Origin: Nocardia higoensis
Lineage (GTDB): Bacteria > Actinomycetota > Actinomycetes > Mycobacteriales > Mycobacteriaceae
Assembly: GCF_015477835.1 (NCBI RefSeq)
Contig: NZ_JADLQN010000001.1
Coordinates: 2,046,001 to 2,110,000, forward strand
Direction: 5' to 3'
DNA: 64,000 nt
A model generated the notes under the pieces. It saw nothing but the letters and a program-made list of their open reading frames with translations. It made no database searches and had not been told where the DNA came from. Shown here piece by piece: positions 26,214 to 35,478 of this stretch. A program made the translations under genes and the position numbers. Each line of letters starts with the position of its first letter. Position 1 is the first letter of the stretch.

Positions 26214-28526
26214 TCAGGACTTGGCGAGATACTCGAGGCGGTCGGTATCGACGGCGGCGTGCATCATGGCAGCGAGGCCGGGATGCGCGGCCAGTCCCGG
26301 ATCCTCCTCGACCAGCCGACGCGCGAGTTCCTGCGCACTGGTGATGACCTCCAGGTCGTCGACCAGCGAGAGCAGACGCAGTGAACGTGCGGTGCCGGAC
26401 TGCGCGGAGCCGAGCACATCGCCTTCGCGGCGCTGGCGCAGGTCGAGCACGGCCAGCTCGAATCCGTCGTTGGTCCCGGCGACCGCCTCCAGGCGCGCCA
26501 TCGCCGAGCCGCCCGGTGCGGCGTCGGTGATCAGCAGACACAGGCCCGGGTGCACGCCGCGCCCGATCCGGCCGCGCAACTGGTGCAACTGGCTGACGCC
26601 GAACCGGTCGGCGTCGACGATCACCATCACCGTGGCATTCGGCACGTCCACGCCGACCTCGACGACGGTGGTGCACACCAGCACATCCACCGAACCGTCG
26701 TTGAAGGCGCGCATCACCTGGTCCTTCTCGTCGGCGGGCAGACGGCCGTGCAGCAACCCGACCTCGACCGAGGCCAGCGGCCCGGACCGCAGCATCTCGA
26801 AGACGTCCACCGCGGCCTGAGTCGGTGGCGGCTCCTTCTCGTCCGCCTCGGCGGCGTTGCCGCGCGCCTTGCCGCCCTTGGCGCCGCCCCCCTTACCCGC
26901 GACCTTGCCGTCCTCGTCGTCGCCGATGCGGGAGCACACCACGTACGCCTGGCGCCCCTGGCCGACCTCCTCGAGTATCCGCTCCCACGCGCGCTGCACC
27001 CAGTTCGGATGCAGCTTGCGGGGCACCACTTTGGAGCTGATGGGCGAACGGCCGCGTGGCAGTTCGGTAAGCGTGGAGGTCTCCAGATCGCCCAGGGTGG
27101 TCATGGCGATCGTGCGCGGGATCGGCGTCGCCGTCATGACCAGCAGGTGCGGGCTGATCCCCGCTTTCGCCTTGGCGCGCAGCGCGTCTCGCTGTTCGAC
27201 GCCGAAGCGATGCTGTTCGTCGACGATGACCATGCCGAGATCGAAGAACTCCACGTTGTCCTGGATGAGCGCGTGGGTGCCGATCACGATCCCGGTTTCC
27301 CCGGTGACCGCCGCGAGCAACGCGGCCTTCTTCGCGCTCGCCGACATCGACCCGGTCACCAGCACCACCCGGGTCGCGTTCTCGGCGGCGCCCAGCTCAC
27401 CGGCCGAGCCGAGGTCGCCCAGCATCGCGCACAGCGATCGATAGTGCTGGGCGGCAAGCACTTCCGTGGGCGCGAGCAGCGCGCACTGCTGCCCCGCGTC
27501 GACCACCTGGAGCATGGCGTGCAGAGCGACGATGGTCTTGCCTGAGCCGACCTCGCCCTGCAACAGCCGGTGCATCGGGTGGGTGCGTTCCAGATCCGCG
27601 GAGATCTCGCCGATGACCTTCTGCTGGCCTTCGGTCAGCTGGAAGGGCAGCCGTTCGGCGAACGCGGCGGCGATCCCGTCGGCACGGGGCGGACACGGGC
27701 GGGCCGCCCGCCCGGACACCTCGTGCCTGCGCTCGGCCAGTACCAGTTGCAGCGCCAGCGCCTCGTCGAAACGCAGCCGCTCGCGGGCCTTTTCGATATC
27801 GGCGCGATGCTCGGGCAGGTGGATCAGCCGCAGCGCGTCGGAGACCGGCAGCAACTCGCGTTCGTCCCGGATCTGCTGTGGCAGCGGATCGTCGATCGGG
27901 TCGAGCTGTTCGAGCACCTGCCGCACACAGGCGAGCAGATCCCAGCTCTGCACCTTCGCGGTGGCCGGATACACCGGGATGAACTCCCGCTCGAGGAACG
28001 AGACATCCACTCCGCCCGCGCCTTTCGCGCTCTCGGCCAGCCCGCGCAGATCGCCGCCGCCGCGTACCCGCGTGATCGGCGCGAGATCGGTCGACGCCGG
28101 GTCGTCGCCGGCCTCCGGCAGGATCAGATAGCCGGGGTGGTTCAGGCTCCAGCTACCGGGACGCCAGTAGCTCACATTGCCCGACATCATCGCGCGAAGT
28201 CCTTGCTTCACGACGTATTTCACCTTGTCGCCGTTGAAGAAGGTGACGTCGACCGGACGTCCGGAGCCGGTGTCGAGCTGCACTTTCAACAGGGAGCCGC
28301 GGCGGTTGCGCATCGGGCGCAGGTCGGCTTTGACGATCCGGCCGATCACCGTGATGTGGGTGCCGTCCTCGGGGGCCTCCTCGGTGAGCGGCTGTCCCTG
28401 GGTGGCGTAGCGCAGCGGGTAGTGGCGCAGCAGGTCCTCGACGGTGGTCATGTCGAATGCCTCGGACAGCGAATCGGCCGCCTTCGCTCCGAGGATGTGG
28501 TCGAGCCGGTCGCTCAGGGTCGCCAT
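26214..28526 (-). CDS. recG: ATP-dependent DNA helicase RecG
   Basis: 770 aa. It has an N-terminal OB wedge domain (THITVIGRIVKADLRPMRNR), Walker A GEVGSGKT, a DEQH box, TATPIPRT, and the C-terminal helicase motifs VVEVGVDVP and QLRGRIGRG. It reverses stalled replication forks. The ATG at 28526 (MATLSDRLDHILG) fits homologues. Oddity: a Lys/Gly-rich low-complexity insert of about 30 residues (near 540-570, DGKVAGKGGGAKGGKARGNA) in the second helicase lobe. It follows the DAK gene by 31 nt, like Rv2974c-Rv2973c. Confidence 0.94.
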   Translation of the reverse strand: MATLSDRLDHILGAKAADSLSEAFDMTTVEDLLRHYPLRYATQGQPLTEEAPEDGTHITVIGRIVKADLRPMRNRRGSLLKVQLDTGSGRPVDVTFFNGDKVKYVVKQGLRAMMSGNVSYWRPGSWSLNHPGYLILPEAGDDPASTDLAPITRVRGGGDLRGLAESAKGAGGVDVSFLEREFIPVYPATAKVQSWDLLACVRQVLEQLDPIDDPLPQQIRDERELLPVSDALRLIHLPEHRADIEKARERLRFDEALALQLVLAERRHEVSGRAARPCPPRADGIAAAFAERLPFQLTEGQQKVIGEISADLERTHPMHRLLQGEVGSGKTIVALHAMLQVVDAGQQCALLAPTEVLAAQHYRSLCAMLGDLGSAGELGAAENATRVVLVTGSMSASAKKAALLAAVTGETGIVIGTHALIQDNVEFFDLGMVIVDEQHRFGVEQRDALRAKAKAGISPHLLVMTATPIPRTIAMTTLGDLETSTLTELPRGRSPISSKVVPRKLHPNWVQRAWERILEEVGQGRQAYVVCSRIGDDEDGKVAGKGGGAKGGKARGNAAEADEKEPPPTQAAVDVFEMLRSGPLASVEVGLLHGRLPADEKDQVMRAFNDGSVDVLVCTTVVEVGVDVPNATVMVIVDADRFGVSQLHQLRGRIGRGVHPGLCLLITDAAPGGSAMARLEAVAGTNDGFELAVLDLRQRREGDVLGSAQSGTARSLRLLSLVDDLEVITSAQELARRLVEEDPGLAAHPGLAAMMHAAVDTDRLEYLAKS

Positions 28527-28557
28527 GTGTTCGTCCTCACCTCTGCCTGCCCCGCGT

Positions 28558-30303
28558 TCATTCCACCCCGATCTGCACCAGATCCCCGCGCTGACCACCC
28601 GCGTACACCGCGATCTCCACTCCGGGGAAGCCGCGCGCGATGTGCTCGCCCAGGGCGTCGGCCAACGCGGGGTCGGCGTCGGCGCCCATCAACAGAGTCA
28701 CCAGCTCACCGCCGAGACCGAGCATCCGGTCCAGCAGTATCCGGCCCGCGCCGAGTACCTCGCGATCGATGACGACCACATCGTGCCCGACCAACCCCAG
28801 GCCGTCACCGGGCCCGCAGGTGCCCACCATCGTCAGCGCCCGATGCTGGGCGCGACGTACCGATCCCCACCGGGTCGCCGCCGCGGCCTCCGACATGGCG
28901 AAACCGTCGTCGACGGCGATGCGGGCGCGATCGTGCACCGCGAGCGCCGCCAGCCCCTGCACCATCGACCCGCTCGGCAGCAGCAGCACGTCGCGGTGCG
29001 CGTCACGGGCGGCGACTCCGACAGCCACCAGTTCGTGCGCGGGCAGCGCGCCGTTGGGCAGCACGAGGACTTCGCGGTGCGGCAGGGTACGTATCGCGCT
29101 GAGCAGGCTCGCCGAGGTGACCGGATGCTGATCGAGCACCACCGCGCCCGCTTGCTCGAACAACGCGGCCGCGCCCACTCCCGTCGCGACCGCCAGCACC
29201 GCCCGATCGGCGGGCGCCCCCTCGGAGCGCGCCGCCGTCCCGATGCCCGGTAGACGGCCCGGCCGATGCCCGGTGCCGTGGGCGTTCTCGGCGAAACTCT
29301 CGATCCTGATGCGGCTGAGCGTGCCCGCCGCCAGACCCGCTTCCACCGCGGCCCCCGCGTCGGCGCAGTGCACGTGCGCCGACCAGATCTGCGCGCCGTC
29401 TCCGACGACCGCCACCGAATCGCCGAGTTCCCCGAGCGCCGCACGCAGTCTGTCGATCCGTCGAGGGTCGGTGTCACCGATCAGATACATCACTTCGAAC
29501 GCGGGCTCGGCGGCCGCGGTCGTGGGGTACTCGCATTCCGGACGGGTCGGCTCCACCACCAGGCGGGCGTATTCGGGGCGTGCCGGGAGTTCCCCGAGTG
29601 TCACCGCCACCAGGGCGTCGAGCAGCACCAGCAGCCCTCGCGCGCCCGCGTCCACCACCCCGGCATCGCGCAGCACCCCCAGTTGCGAGGGCGTCTCCCC
29701 CAGTGCTTCGGCCGCGCCCTCCGCCGCGGCGACGGCGACGTCGGCGACGGTCACCGGCCCCGCCGGATCCGCTGTCGCGAGGTCGCCGCCGCCCGCCGAC
29801 GTGATCGAGGCGCGCTCTCCCGCGCCGACCATCGCACGGTCGTAACAGGCGCGGGCGGCGGCGGCCGCACGGTCGAGCACCGTGAGGATGGTGCCCTCGA
29901 CAGGGGCGCTCAAGCAGGCCCGCACCAGCGTCGCCGAGCGGGACAGCGCGTCGGTGAGCGCCCCTGCGGTGAGTGGGCCGTATCTACCCGCGTCGGCGAG
30001 TCCGCGCAACAGTTGCGAGAGGATGATGCCCGAATTGCCGCGTGCGCCGACCGTCGCGCCACGGGCCATCGCGGCGGCCACCTCCCCGACGGACGGTTCG
30101 GCGGCGGACTCCCCCGCGCGAGCCTGCGCCGCCTGGACGGCCGCGCGCATGGTGGACAGCAGATTGGTGCCGGTGTCGGCGTCCGGGATCGGGAAGACAT
30201 TCAGGGAGTTGATCTCCGCCCGGCGCTCGGCCAGGCCCTCGAGGCAGAGCCGGCCCCAGTGCAGCAGCGCAGCGCTGTCGATCGTCTCCCGCTCGCCGGG
30301 CAC
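28558..30303 (-). CDS. DAK2/DegV-like (FakA/YloV-type) kinase-family protein
   Basis: About 581 aa. The N-terminal DAK2 domain (about 10-200) contains NVFPIPDADTGTNLLSTM and RGNSGIILSQLLRG, the ATP-Mg site of dihydroxyacetone-kinase-like proteins. The C-terminal half is DegV/EDD-like. In firmicutes FakA phosphorylates fatty acids with FakB; the actinobacterial role is not established. GTG 30303 has GAGG 6 nt upstream; GTG 30315 is the alternative. Here it is one intact gene at the position of M. tuberculosis Rv2974c/Rv2975c. Confidence 0.82.
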   Translation of the reverse strand: MPGERETIDSAALLHWGRLCLEGLAERRAEINSLNVFPIPDADTGTNLLSTMRAAVQAAQARAGESAAEPSVGEVAAAMARGATVGARGNSGIILSQLLRGLADAGRYGPLTAGALTDALSRSATLVRACLSAPVEGTILTVLDRAAAAARACYDRAMVGAGERASITSAGGGDLATADPAGPVTVADVAVAAAEGAAEALGETPSQLGVLRDAGVVDAGARGLLVLLDALVAVTLGELPARPEYARLVVEPTRPECEYPTTAAAEPAFEVMYLIGDTDPRRIDRLRAALGELGDSVAVVGDGAQIWSAHVHCADAGAAVEAGLAAGTLSRIRIESFAENAHGTGHRPGRLPGIGTAARSEGAPADRAVLAVATGVGAAALFEQAGAVVLDQHPVTSASLLSAIRTLPHREVLVLPNGALPAHELVAVGVAARDAHRDVLLLPSGSMVQGLAALAVHDRARIAVDDGFAMSEAAAATRWGSVRRAQHRALTMVGTCGPGDGLGLVGHDVVVIDREVLGAGRILLDRMLGLGGELVTLLMGADADPALADALGEHIARGFPGVEIAVYAGGQRGDLVQIGVE

Positions 30304-30600
30304 GGTCCACCTCACTCCCTCACACCGCCGCTCACCACCGCCGCTCGCCAGGTTAGCGGCAGCGGCCGACGGCCGAGGCCGCAGCGGGGCCCGTGCCCCC
30401 GGTTTGGTCGTTCGGGGAAGCTGCGGTTACGCTTGCGGGGTTGCCACGCCGCACGTCACTCCCACGGGGTCGCTGTTTCTCGCCGGGTTGCCGCGCGCCG
30501 CACGCCGACATCAGTCGGCACAGGCACATCACGACATTGTTTCCGGACATGCCGCCTGTCAGGGTAGCTGTCCCCACAGAACATGAAGGAGTTCGCGACT

Positions 30601-30792
30601 ATGGCTGCCGTCTGCGACGTCTGCGCCAAGGGCCCCGGCTTCGGGAAGTCGGTCTCGCACTCGCACCGGCGTACCAACCGTCGTTGGAACCCGAATATCC
30701 AGACCGTGCGTGCCCAGGTCGCGCCGGGCAACACCCGCCGCATGAACGTGTGCACCTCCTGCCTCAAGGCGGGCAAGGTCGTTCGCGGCTGA
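30601..30792 (+). CDS. rpmB: 50S ribosomal protein L28 (zinc form)
   Basis: 63 aa: [20 protein letters not shown], then [12 protein letters not shown] and [13 protein letters not shown]. Two CxxC motifs mark the zinc-binding form. AAGGAG lies about 11 nt before the ATG at 30601. Divergent from the DAK gene, followed by a hairpin terminator. Confidence 0.95.
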   Translation: MAAVCDVCAKGPGFGKSVSHSHRRTNRRWNPNIQTVRAQVAPGNTRRMNVCTSCLKAGKVVRG

Positions 30793-30811
30793 GCCCAGCG
30801 CGATACCGCAC

Positions 30812-30845
30812 ACGCCCCGGCGCCCTGATGGGTGATCCGGGGCGT
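30812..30845 (+). terminator. rpmB terminator
   Basis: A perfect 9-bp stem, ACGCCCCGG/CCGGGGCGT, with a 16-nt loop, 20 nt after the rpmB stop. It contains the ATG at 30828, which argues against that codon as the start of the next gene. Confidence 0.6.
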
Positions 30846-30875
30846 TGCCGTTCCCAGCCGATACGAGCATGGCGC

Positions 30876-31382
30876 GTGGTTCCCGCCGCGCCCGAACACG
30901 CCCGCGGCATCGCCGAGTGCCATATCGAGTCCTGGCGCGAGGCATACCGCTCTCTGGTGCCCGCACCGCTGCTCGCCGCCTTCGACATCGATCGCCGCGC
31001 GGCCGCGGTGGCCCGGCATCTCGATCCGGCCACCGGGGAGACCGCCGAACGCACCTACGTGGCGTCGGCAGGCGAGGAGGTGATCGGGTTCGTCACGGTC
31101 ACCGTGCCCGGCGACATCGACCCGGGCTACGCCGAACTCGACGCGCTGTACGTGCGGGAAGCCTGGTACGGCACGGGAGTCGCCGACGATCTCGTGCGCA
31201 CCGCACTCGACCCCGCCGTCCCGTGCCGCCTGTGGGTCTTCGCCGACGCTCCGCGCGCCCTGGCGTTCTACCGGCGCCACGGCTGGCGCGCCGACGGCGC
31301 CATCAAGTTCGAGGAATTCACCGCCCTGACGCAGCTGCGCATGTCCCGGACCCGGCAGCCGGAGCGGAATCGGTCCGGTTAG
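30876..31382 (+). CDS. GNAT family N-acetyltransferase
   Basis: 168 aa. Typical GNAT pattern: N-terminal EHARGIAECHIESWREAYRS, ELDALYVREAWYGTGVADDL (acetyl-CoA pyrophosphate loop region, with the R/Q-x-x-G-x-G/A part altered to WYGTGV), and RALAFYRRHGWRADG. It transfers an acetyl group to an unknown amine. GTG 30876 is preferred because an upstream ATG at 30828 falls inside the rpmB terminator; no clear ribosome site is visible for either. Confidence 0.75.
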   Translation: MVPAAPEHARGIAECHIESWREAYRSLVPAPLLAAFDIDRRAAAVARHLDPATGETAERTYVASAGEEVIGFVTVTVPGDIDPGYAELDALYVREAWYGTGVADDLVRTALDPAVPCRLWVFADAPRALAFYRRHGWRADGAIKFEEFTALTQLRMSRTRQPERNRSG

Positions 31383-31392
31383 GGTGGCGATC

Positions 31393-32178
31393 ATGACGAC
31401 CAGCGAGACTGTCGAATACGTCACCAGCACCGAGGGTGTCCTGCGGATCACCATCGCCACCGCCGCGCACGGCACCTCCATGGACTTCGCCGGAATCGAC
31501 GCGGGCACCACGGCTCTGCGGGAACGCGATTCCTCCGTCGGCGCGGTGCTGCTCACCGGCACGGGCGCGAACTTCTGTGCCGGTGGCGACGTACGCGGCT
31601 TCGCGGCCGCCCCGGAGCGCGGCGCGCACATCCGGGACCTGGCCACCAGGCTGCACGACTTCGTCCGCGCACTCGACGCCACCACCGTGCCGATCGTCGC
31701 GGGCGTACAGGGCTGGGCGGCGGGTGCGGGCATGAGTCTGGTGCTGGCCGCGGATGTGGCGCTCGGCACCTCCTCGACCAAGTTCCGGCCCGCCTACCCC
31801 GGTATCGGGCTGAGCCCGGACGGCGGGATGTCCTGGAACCTGCCGCGCGTGGTCGGACTCGGCCGAGCGCGCGAGATCCTGCTCACCGACGCGGTGATCG
31901 GCGCCGAGGAAGCCGTGCGACTGGGCATCCTCAGCAGGCTGGTCGACGAGGGCGTCGATGTACGCGAGGCGGCCTTCGATCTCGCCCGGTCGCTGGCGAA
32001 CGGACCCCGCTCCACCCACGCGAGCATCAAAGCCCTGCTGCGCGACTCGCTGACCACCCCGCTCGATGCTCAGCTCGACCGGGAGACCGACGCGATCGCG
32101 ACCGCCGCCGACAGTCCGACAGGCCGGGAGGGCGTCGACGCCTTCGTTCAGAAGCGCGCGCCCGACTACACATCCTGA
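31393..32178 (+). CDS. Enoyl-CoA hydratase/isomerase family protein
   Basis: 261 aa crotonase fold. GANFCAGGDVRGFA is the first oxyanion segment (about 59-72). GWAAGAGMSLVLAADV is the second, followed by FRPAYPGIGLSPDGGMSW. In place of the paired catalytic Glu of true hydratases there is an Asp in LSPDGG, as seen in isomerase-like members. Probable role in fatty acid or acyl-CoA breakdown. TAGGGT lies 7 nt before the ATG (leaderless candidate) and overlaps the upstream GNAT stop. Confidence 0.85.
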   Translation: MTTSETVEYVTSTEGVLRITIATAAHGTSMDFAGIDAGTTALRERDSSVGAVLLTGTGANFCAGGDVRGFAAAPERGAHIRDLATRLHDFVRALDATTVPIVAGVQGWAAGAGMSLVLAADVALGTSSTKFRPAYPGIGLSPDGGMSWNLPRVVGLGRAREILLTDAVIGAEEAVRLGILSRLVDEGVDVREAAFDLARSLANGPRSTHASIKALLRDSLTTPLDAQLDRETDAIATAADSPTGREGVDAFVQKRAPDYTS

Positions 32179-32188
32179 TCGGCGCGGG

Positions 32189-32210
32189 CCGGGCGGCGAG
32201 GCCGCCCCGG
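32189..32210. terminator. Hairpin between convergent genes
   Basis: CCGGGCGGC-GAG-GCCGCCCCGG, a stem with one bulged base, between the enoyl-CoA hydratase gene and the hydrolase gene that converge here. Confidence 0.5.
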
Positions 32211-32223
32211 ACGACTGCTCCGC

Positions 32224-33108
32224 TCAGCGAACCGACGCGCGCACGAATTCCGCGACCGCGTCGGTGAAGGCGTCGTTGTCGTCTCCGGCGGCGGTATGCG
32301 CGGCATTGCCGATTTCCACCACGTCGGCGTGCGGCACCTGCTCGAGGAATTCCTCGACCGCCTCGGCGCTGACCACATCGGACATCCTGCCGCGCACCAG
32401 CATCACCGGGATGGTCAGGGCTCGCGCCGCGGGCTCGAGCACCCTGGCCATGCCCTCGGTGTCGGCGTCATCGGTGCCACGACCGGCGATCATGTCCGGA
32501 TCCCAGTGCCAGTACCAGCGACCGTCACGGTGACGAAGATTGCGCAGCAGCCCGTCGTTGCTGGTCGGTCGCGGCCGGTGCGGCATATACGCGGAGACGG
32601 CGTCGGCCGCCTGCTCGACGGTGTCGAAACCGTCGCGATGCTTGCCGAGGAAGTTCAGCACCCGCTCCACACCCTGGGACTCGGGCCTGGTCACGATGTC
32701 GACCAGGACGAGCGCGTGGATGCCCGCGCCACGGGGATGGGAGGTGGCCAGCAGCCCGGTGATGCCACCCATGCTCGCGCCGACGATCACCGCGCCGTGT
32801 TCGGCGGTGGCGCCCAGTTGGTCGAGCACCTCGACGAGATCCTCCACCAGGACCGCACGAGAGTAGTCGCGGTCGGGAGCCCACTGGCTGTCGCCGTGGC
32901 CGCGAGCGTCGAGGGTGACCACGCGCAGGCCGTCGGCGGCCAGGACCGCGCCGGTCTGCTTCCAGGAGTGCCTGGTCTGACCGCCTCCGTGCAGGAACAC
33001 GACGAGCGGTCCGTCCTCTGGTCCGAACTGGTCGGCGGCCAGTTCGATCCCGCCCTTGCCACGCAACCGCAGCGGCTTCGGCTCGACGAGATACTTCGCA
33101 TTACTCAC
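32224..33108 (-). CDS. Alpha/beta hydrolase
   Basis: 294 aa alpha/beta hydrolase fold. The oxyanion strand is VVFLHGGGQTRHSW, then TLDARGHGDS, the nucleophile elbow is VGASMGG (Ser near 113), and the late His is in GNAAHTAAGDDND. Substrate unknown. The GTG start at 33108 begins MSNAKYLVEP. A small palindrome, CGATCC-GA-GGATCG (33108-33121), overlaps the start and could be an operator. Confidence 0.85.
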   Translation of the reverse strand: MSNAKYLVEPKPLRLRGKGGIELAADQFGPEDGPLVVFLHGGGQTRHSWKQTGAVLAADGLRVVTLDARGHGDSQWAPDRDYSRAVLVEDLVEVLDQLGATAEHGAVIVGASMGGITGLLATSHPRGAGIHALVLVDIVTRPESQGVERVLNFLGKHRDGFDTVEQAADAVSAYMPHRPRPTSNDGLLRNLRHRDGRWYWHWDPDMIAGRGTDDADTEGMARVLEPAARALTIPVMLVRGRMSDVVSAEAVEEFLEQVPHADVVEIGNAAHTAAGDDNDAFTDAVAEFVRASVR

Positions 33109-33160
33109 GATCCGAGGATCGCATACCGACAGTGCTTTCTCACAGTGCCCCCGACGCGAA

Positions 33161-33191
33161 CGCGGGCCGGTGACACTGTCACCGGCCCGCG
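33161..33191 (-). terminator. Terminator of the small secreted protein gene
   Basis: A 31-nt perfect palindrome (15-nt arms, 1-nt centre), CGCGGGCCGGTGACA then its complement, 19 nt beyond the stop of the gene at 33211-33468. Confidence 0.7.
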
Positions 33192-33210
33192 AGATAGGTG
33201 TTTCAGCTGG

Positions 33211-33468
33211 TCAGCAATCCAGCGGCATGGCGCTGAGGGTGCGCTGGAGGGTGCAGGCGATCTTCGCGTTCACCGCGGAGGAGATGGTGGAGGTGCCGGT
33301 CGAGGTGAATTCCTCCGCCACGGGAGCGGATTCGACCACCGGCTCCGTGTAGGGCTGCAGCGGCAGCGGCTCGGCGTTCGCAGCGGACGCGCCCCCCGCC
33401 AGTGCGCCTGCCAGCGCCAGGGTCGTCAGGGTGCCGCGCAGTCCCGCGCGAACGGTCGTGTGGTGCAT
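33211..33468 (-). CDS. Small secreted protein, 85 aa
   Basis: Starts MHHTTVRAGLRGTLTTLALA, with a hydrophobic core and an ASAANAEP cleavage-like site near residue 33, so it is probably exported by Sec. The mature ~50 residues begin with PLPLQPYTEPVVESAP and end with two cysteines in IACTLQRTLSAMPLDC, which could form a disulfide. AGGAG lies 6 nt before the ATG. Conserved function unknown. Its own promoter and a strong terminator make it monocistronic. Confidence 0.7.
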   Translation of the reverse strand: MHHTTVRAGLRGTLTTLALAGALAGGASAANAEPLPLQPYTEPVVESAPVAEEFTSTGTSTISSAVNAKIACTLQRTLSAMPLDC

Positions 33469-33586
33469 GGTGTAGCTCCTCGGTGAATCGTTGCGTGCGA
33501 TATAACAGGCCCCGGATTCGCCCGGGGCACAGCGGTGGGGATCAGAGGGTACGAACTCACGGACCGGAGCACCGCGGGCCGCGGGC

Positions 33587-34270
33587 TCAGGGCAGCCGCC
33601 AGTCGACAGGGTCGGCACCGAGTTCGTCGAGTAGTTCGTTGACCCGGGAGAACGGCCGCGAACCGAAGAAGCCGCGCGAGGCCGACAGCGGCGAGGGGTG
33701 CGCCGACTCGATGTAGGGCACCTCGGCCTCGGTCAGCAGTGGCCGCAGCGTGCCCGCGTCGCGGCCCCACAGGATCGCGACCAGCGGTTCGTCCCTGGCC
33801 ACCAGCGCGCGGATGGCCTGCTCGGTGACCGCTTCCCAGCCCTTGCCTCGATGGGAGGCGGCCTGGCCGGGAGCGACGGTGAGTACCCGGTTCAGCAGCA
33901 GTACGCCTTGATCCGACCAACGGCTCAGGTCCCCGTTGGAGGGGGTGGGATGACCGAGATCCTTGTGCAGTTCGGTGAAGATGTTGACCAGGCTGCGTGG
34001 AATCGGCGAAACATCCGGCGCCACCGAGAAACTCAGGCCCATGGCGTGTCCCGGCGTCGGGTACGGGTCCTGGCCGACGATCAACACCCGCACATCGCGG
34101 AAGGGACGCTGGAACGCGCGAAGGACGTTCTCCCCCGCGGGCAGGTATCCGCGTCCGGCGGCATTCTCCGCCCGGAGGAATTCACCCATGGCCGTGATCC
34201 GATCGGCCACCGGTTCGAGCGCCTGCGCCCAGCCCGGATCGATGATTTCCGACAATGGTTTCGAGCCCAT
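33587..34270 (-). CDS. ung: Uracil-DNA glycosylase
   Basis: 227 aa, the same length I expect for the M. tuberculosis enzyme. It removes uracil from DNA. Active-site motif [14 protein letters not shown] near residues 65-78, [10 protein letters not shown], and the [14 protein letters not shown] leucine-loop near 190-203. TAGGTT at 34279-34284 lies 8 nt before the ATG (leaderless candidate). Adjacent to thiL as in Rv2976c-Rv2977c. Confidence 0.96.
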   Translation of the reverse strand: MGSKPLSEIIDPGWAQALEPVADRITAMGEFLRAENAAGRGYLPAGENVLRAFQRPFRDVRVLIVGQDPYPTPGHAMGLSFSVAPDVSPIPRSLVNIFTELHKDLGHPTPSNGDLSRWSDQGVLLLNRVLTVAPGQAASHRGKGWEAVTEQAIRALVARDEPLVAILWGRDAGTLRPLLTEAEVPYIESAHPSPLSASRGFFGSRPFSRVNELLDELGADPVDWRLP

Positions 34271-34281
34271 GACCGCACAAC

Positions 34282-35334
34282 CTATCGCGCTTCGTCACCC
34301 GGCGCAGCCTCCGCCCCACGGAACGATTCCCAGCCCCCAGCGCCCTGCGGCGTCACGCCGTCCACCGTGACGCCCGTGCCCGCGCCGACCACACCGATCA
34401 CCCGCCAGCCCGCGGGCAGTTCGACCCCGGCCGACCAGGCGCCCGCGAAGGCGTGGTCCTCTCCGCCGACCAGAACCCACTGCGCCGCATCGGCATTCAG
34501 TTCCGCGGCGAGGGATTCCAGCTCCGGTGCCCGCAGTGCGTCCCAATGCACATCGATGGCCACTCCGGAGGCCGTGGCGAGATGCCCGAGATCGGCGAGC
34601 AGTCCGTCGGAGACATCGGTCAGCGCGTTCGGCCGCGGGCCCGTACCGATCGGGACGCAGTCGTAGGGCGGCTGTGGAGCACGGTGCGCGGCGAGCACGT
34701 CCGCCAACAGCCGCGCGCGAGCCGACACCTCGTCGCCGGGCGCACCGGAGGAAACGCGGTGCTCGGTGGACGAGCCGGGCTCGGCGTCCTCGCCCCGGGC
34801 GAATGCGCCCCTCTCGAACACCGCCAACCCGGCCGCCGACCACCCGAGCGCACCCGCGACCGCGACGACGTCGCCCGGCCGTGCCCCCGAGCGGCTGATC
34901 GCGGGCTGTCCGCGCAGGTCCCCGAACGCGGTCACCGAGATCACCAGTTGCGGGCTGCGCACCAGGTCACCCCCCGCGATCGAGGCCCCTGCCCGGCCGG
35001 CCTCGGCCCACATCCCGTCGGAGAGCTCGTCGATCACCTCGACCGGGGTGTCGGCGGGGCAGCCGAGCGCCACCACGAACGCCGAGGGCGCCGCCCCCAT
35101 CGCGTAGACATCGGCGGCGTTCTGGGCGATGGCCTTGCGTCCGATATCGCGCGGGCGGGACCAATCCAGCCGAAAGTGCCTGCCCTCCACCAGCATGTCG
35201 GTGGAGACGACGAAGCGCCCGTCCGGCGCGGCCACCACCGCGGCGTCGTCGCCGGGTCCCAGCAGGACACCGGCGGTGTGCACACGCCCGGCGTTGATGC
35301 GCTCGATGAGCGCGAACTCCCCCAATTCGCGCAC
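34282..35334 (-). CDS. thiL: Thiamine-monophosphate kinase
   Basis: About 350 aa. It phosphorylates thiamine phosphate to the diphosphate. Visible motifs: [85 protein letters not shown]. The start is unclear: the first usable codon is GTG at 35334 (VRELGEF), but homologues carry ~10-18 more residues. In frame upstream the only well-placed codon after a ribosome site (AAAGGGG) is an ATC at 35361. Divergent from the DUF3515 gene. Confidence 0.85.
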   Translation of the reverse strand: MRELGEFALIERINAGRVHTAGVLLGPGDDAAVVAAPDGRFVVSTDMLVEGRHFRLDWSRPRDIGRKAIAQNAADVYAMGAAPSAFVVALGCPADTPVEVIDELSDGMWAEAGRAGASIAGGDLVRSPQLVISVTAFGDLRGQPAISRSGARPGDVVAVAGALGWSAAGLAVFERGAFARGEDAEPGSSTEHRVSSGAPGDEVSARARLLADVLAAHRAPQPPYDCVPIGTGPRPNALTDVSDGLLADLGHLATASGVAIDVHWDALRAPELESLAAELNADAAQWVLVGGEDHAFAGAWSAGVELPAGWRVIGVVGAGTGVTVDGVTPQGAGGWESFRGAEAAPGDEAR

Positions 35335-35478
35335 CGTCCGCGGCGTCGCGCTCTCGCTGATGGCCGTGGCCCCTTTCCCGAGGTCGTGCGGGCAGAAGTC
35401 GGCACGACGGTACCCTGTTCTGAACGCTCGGCACCACCGAGCGGCTCCGATGCCGACGAGATCGAAAAGGACCAGGGC

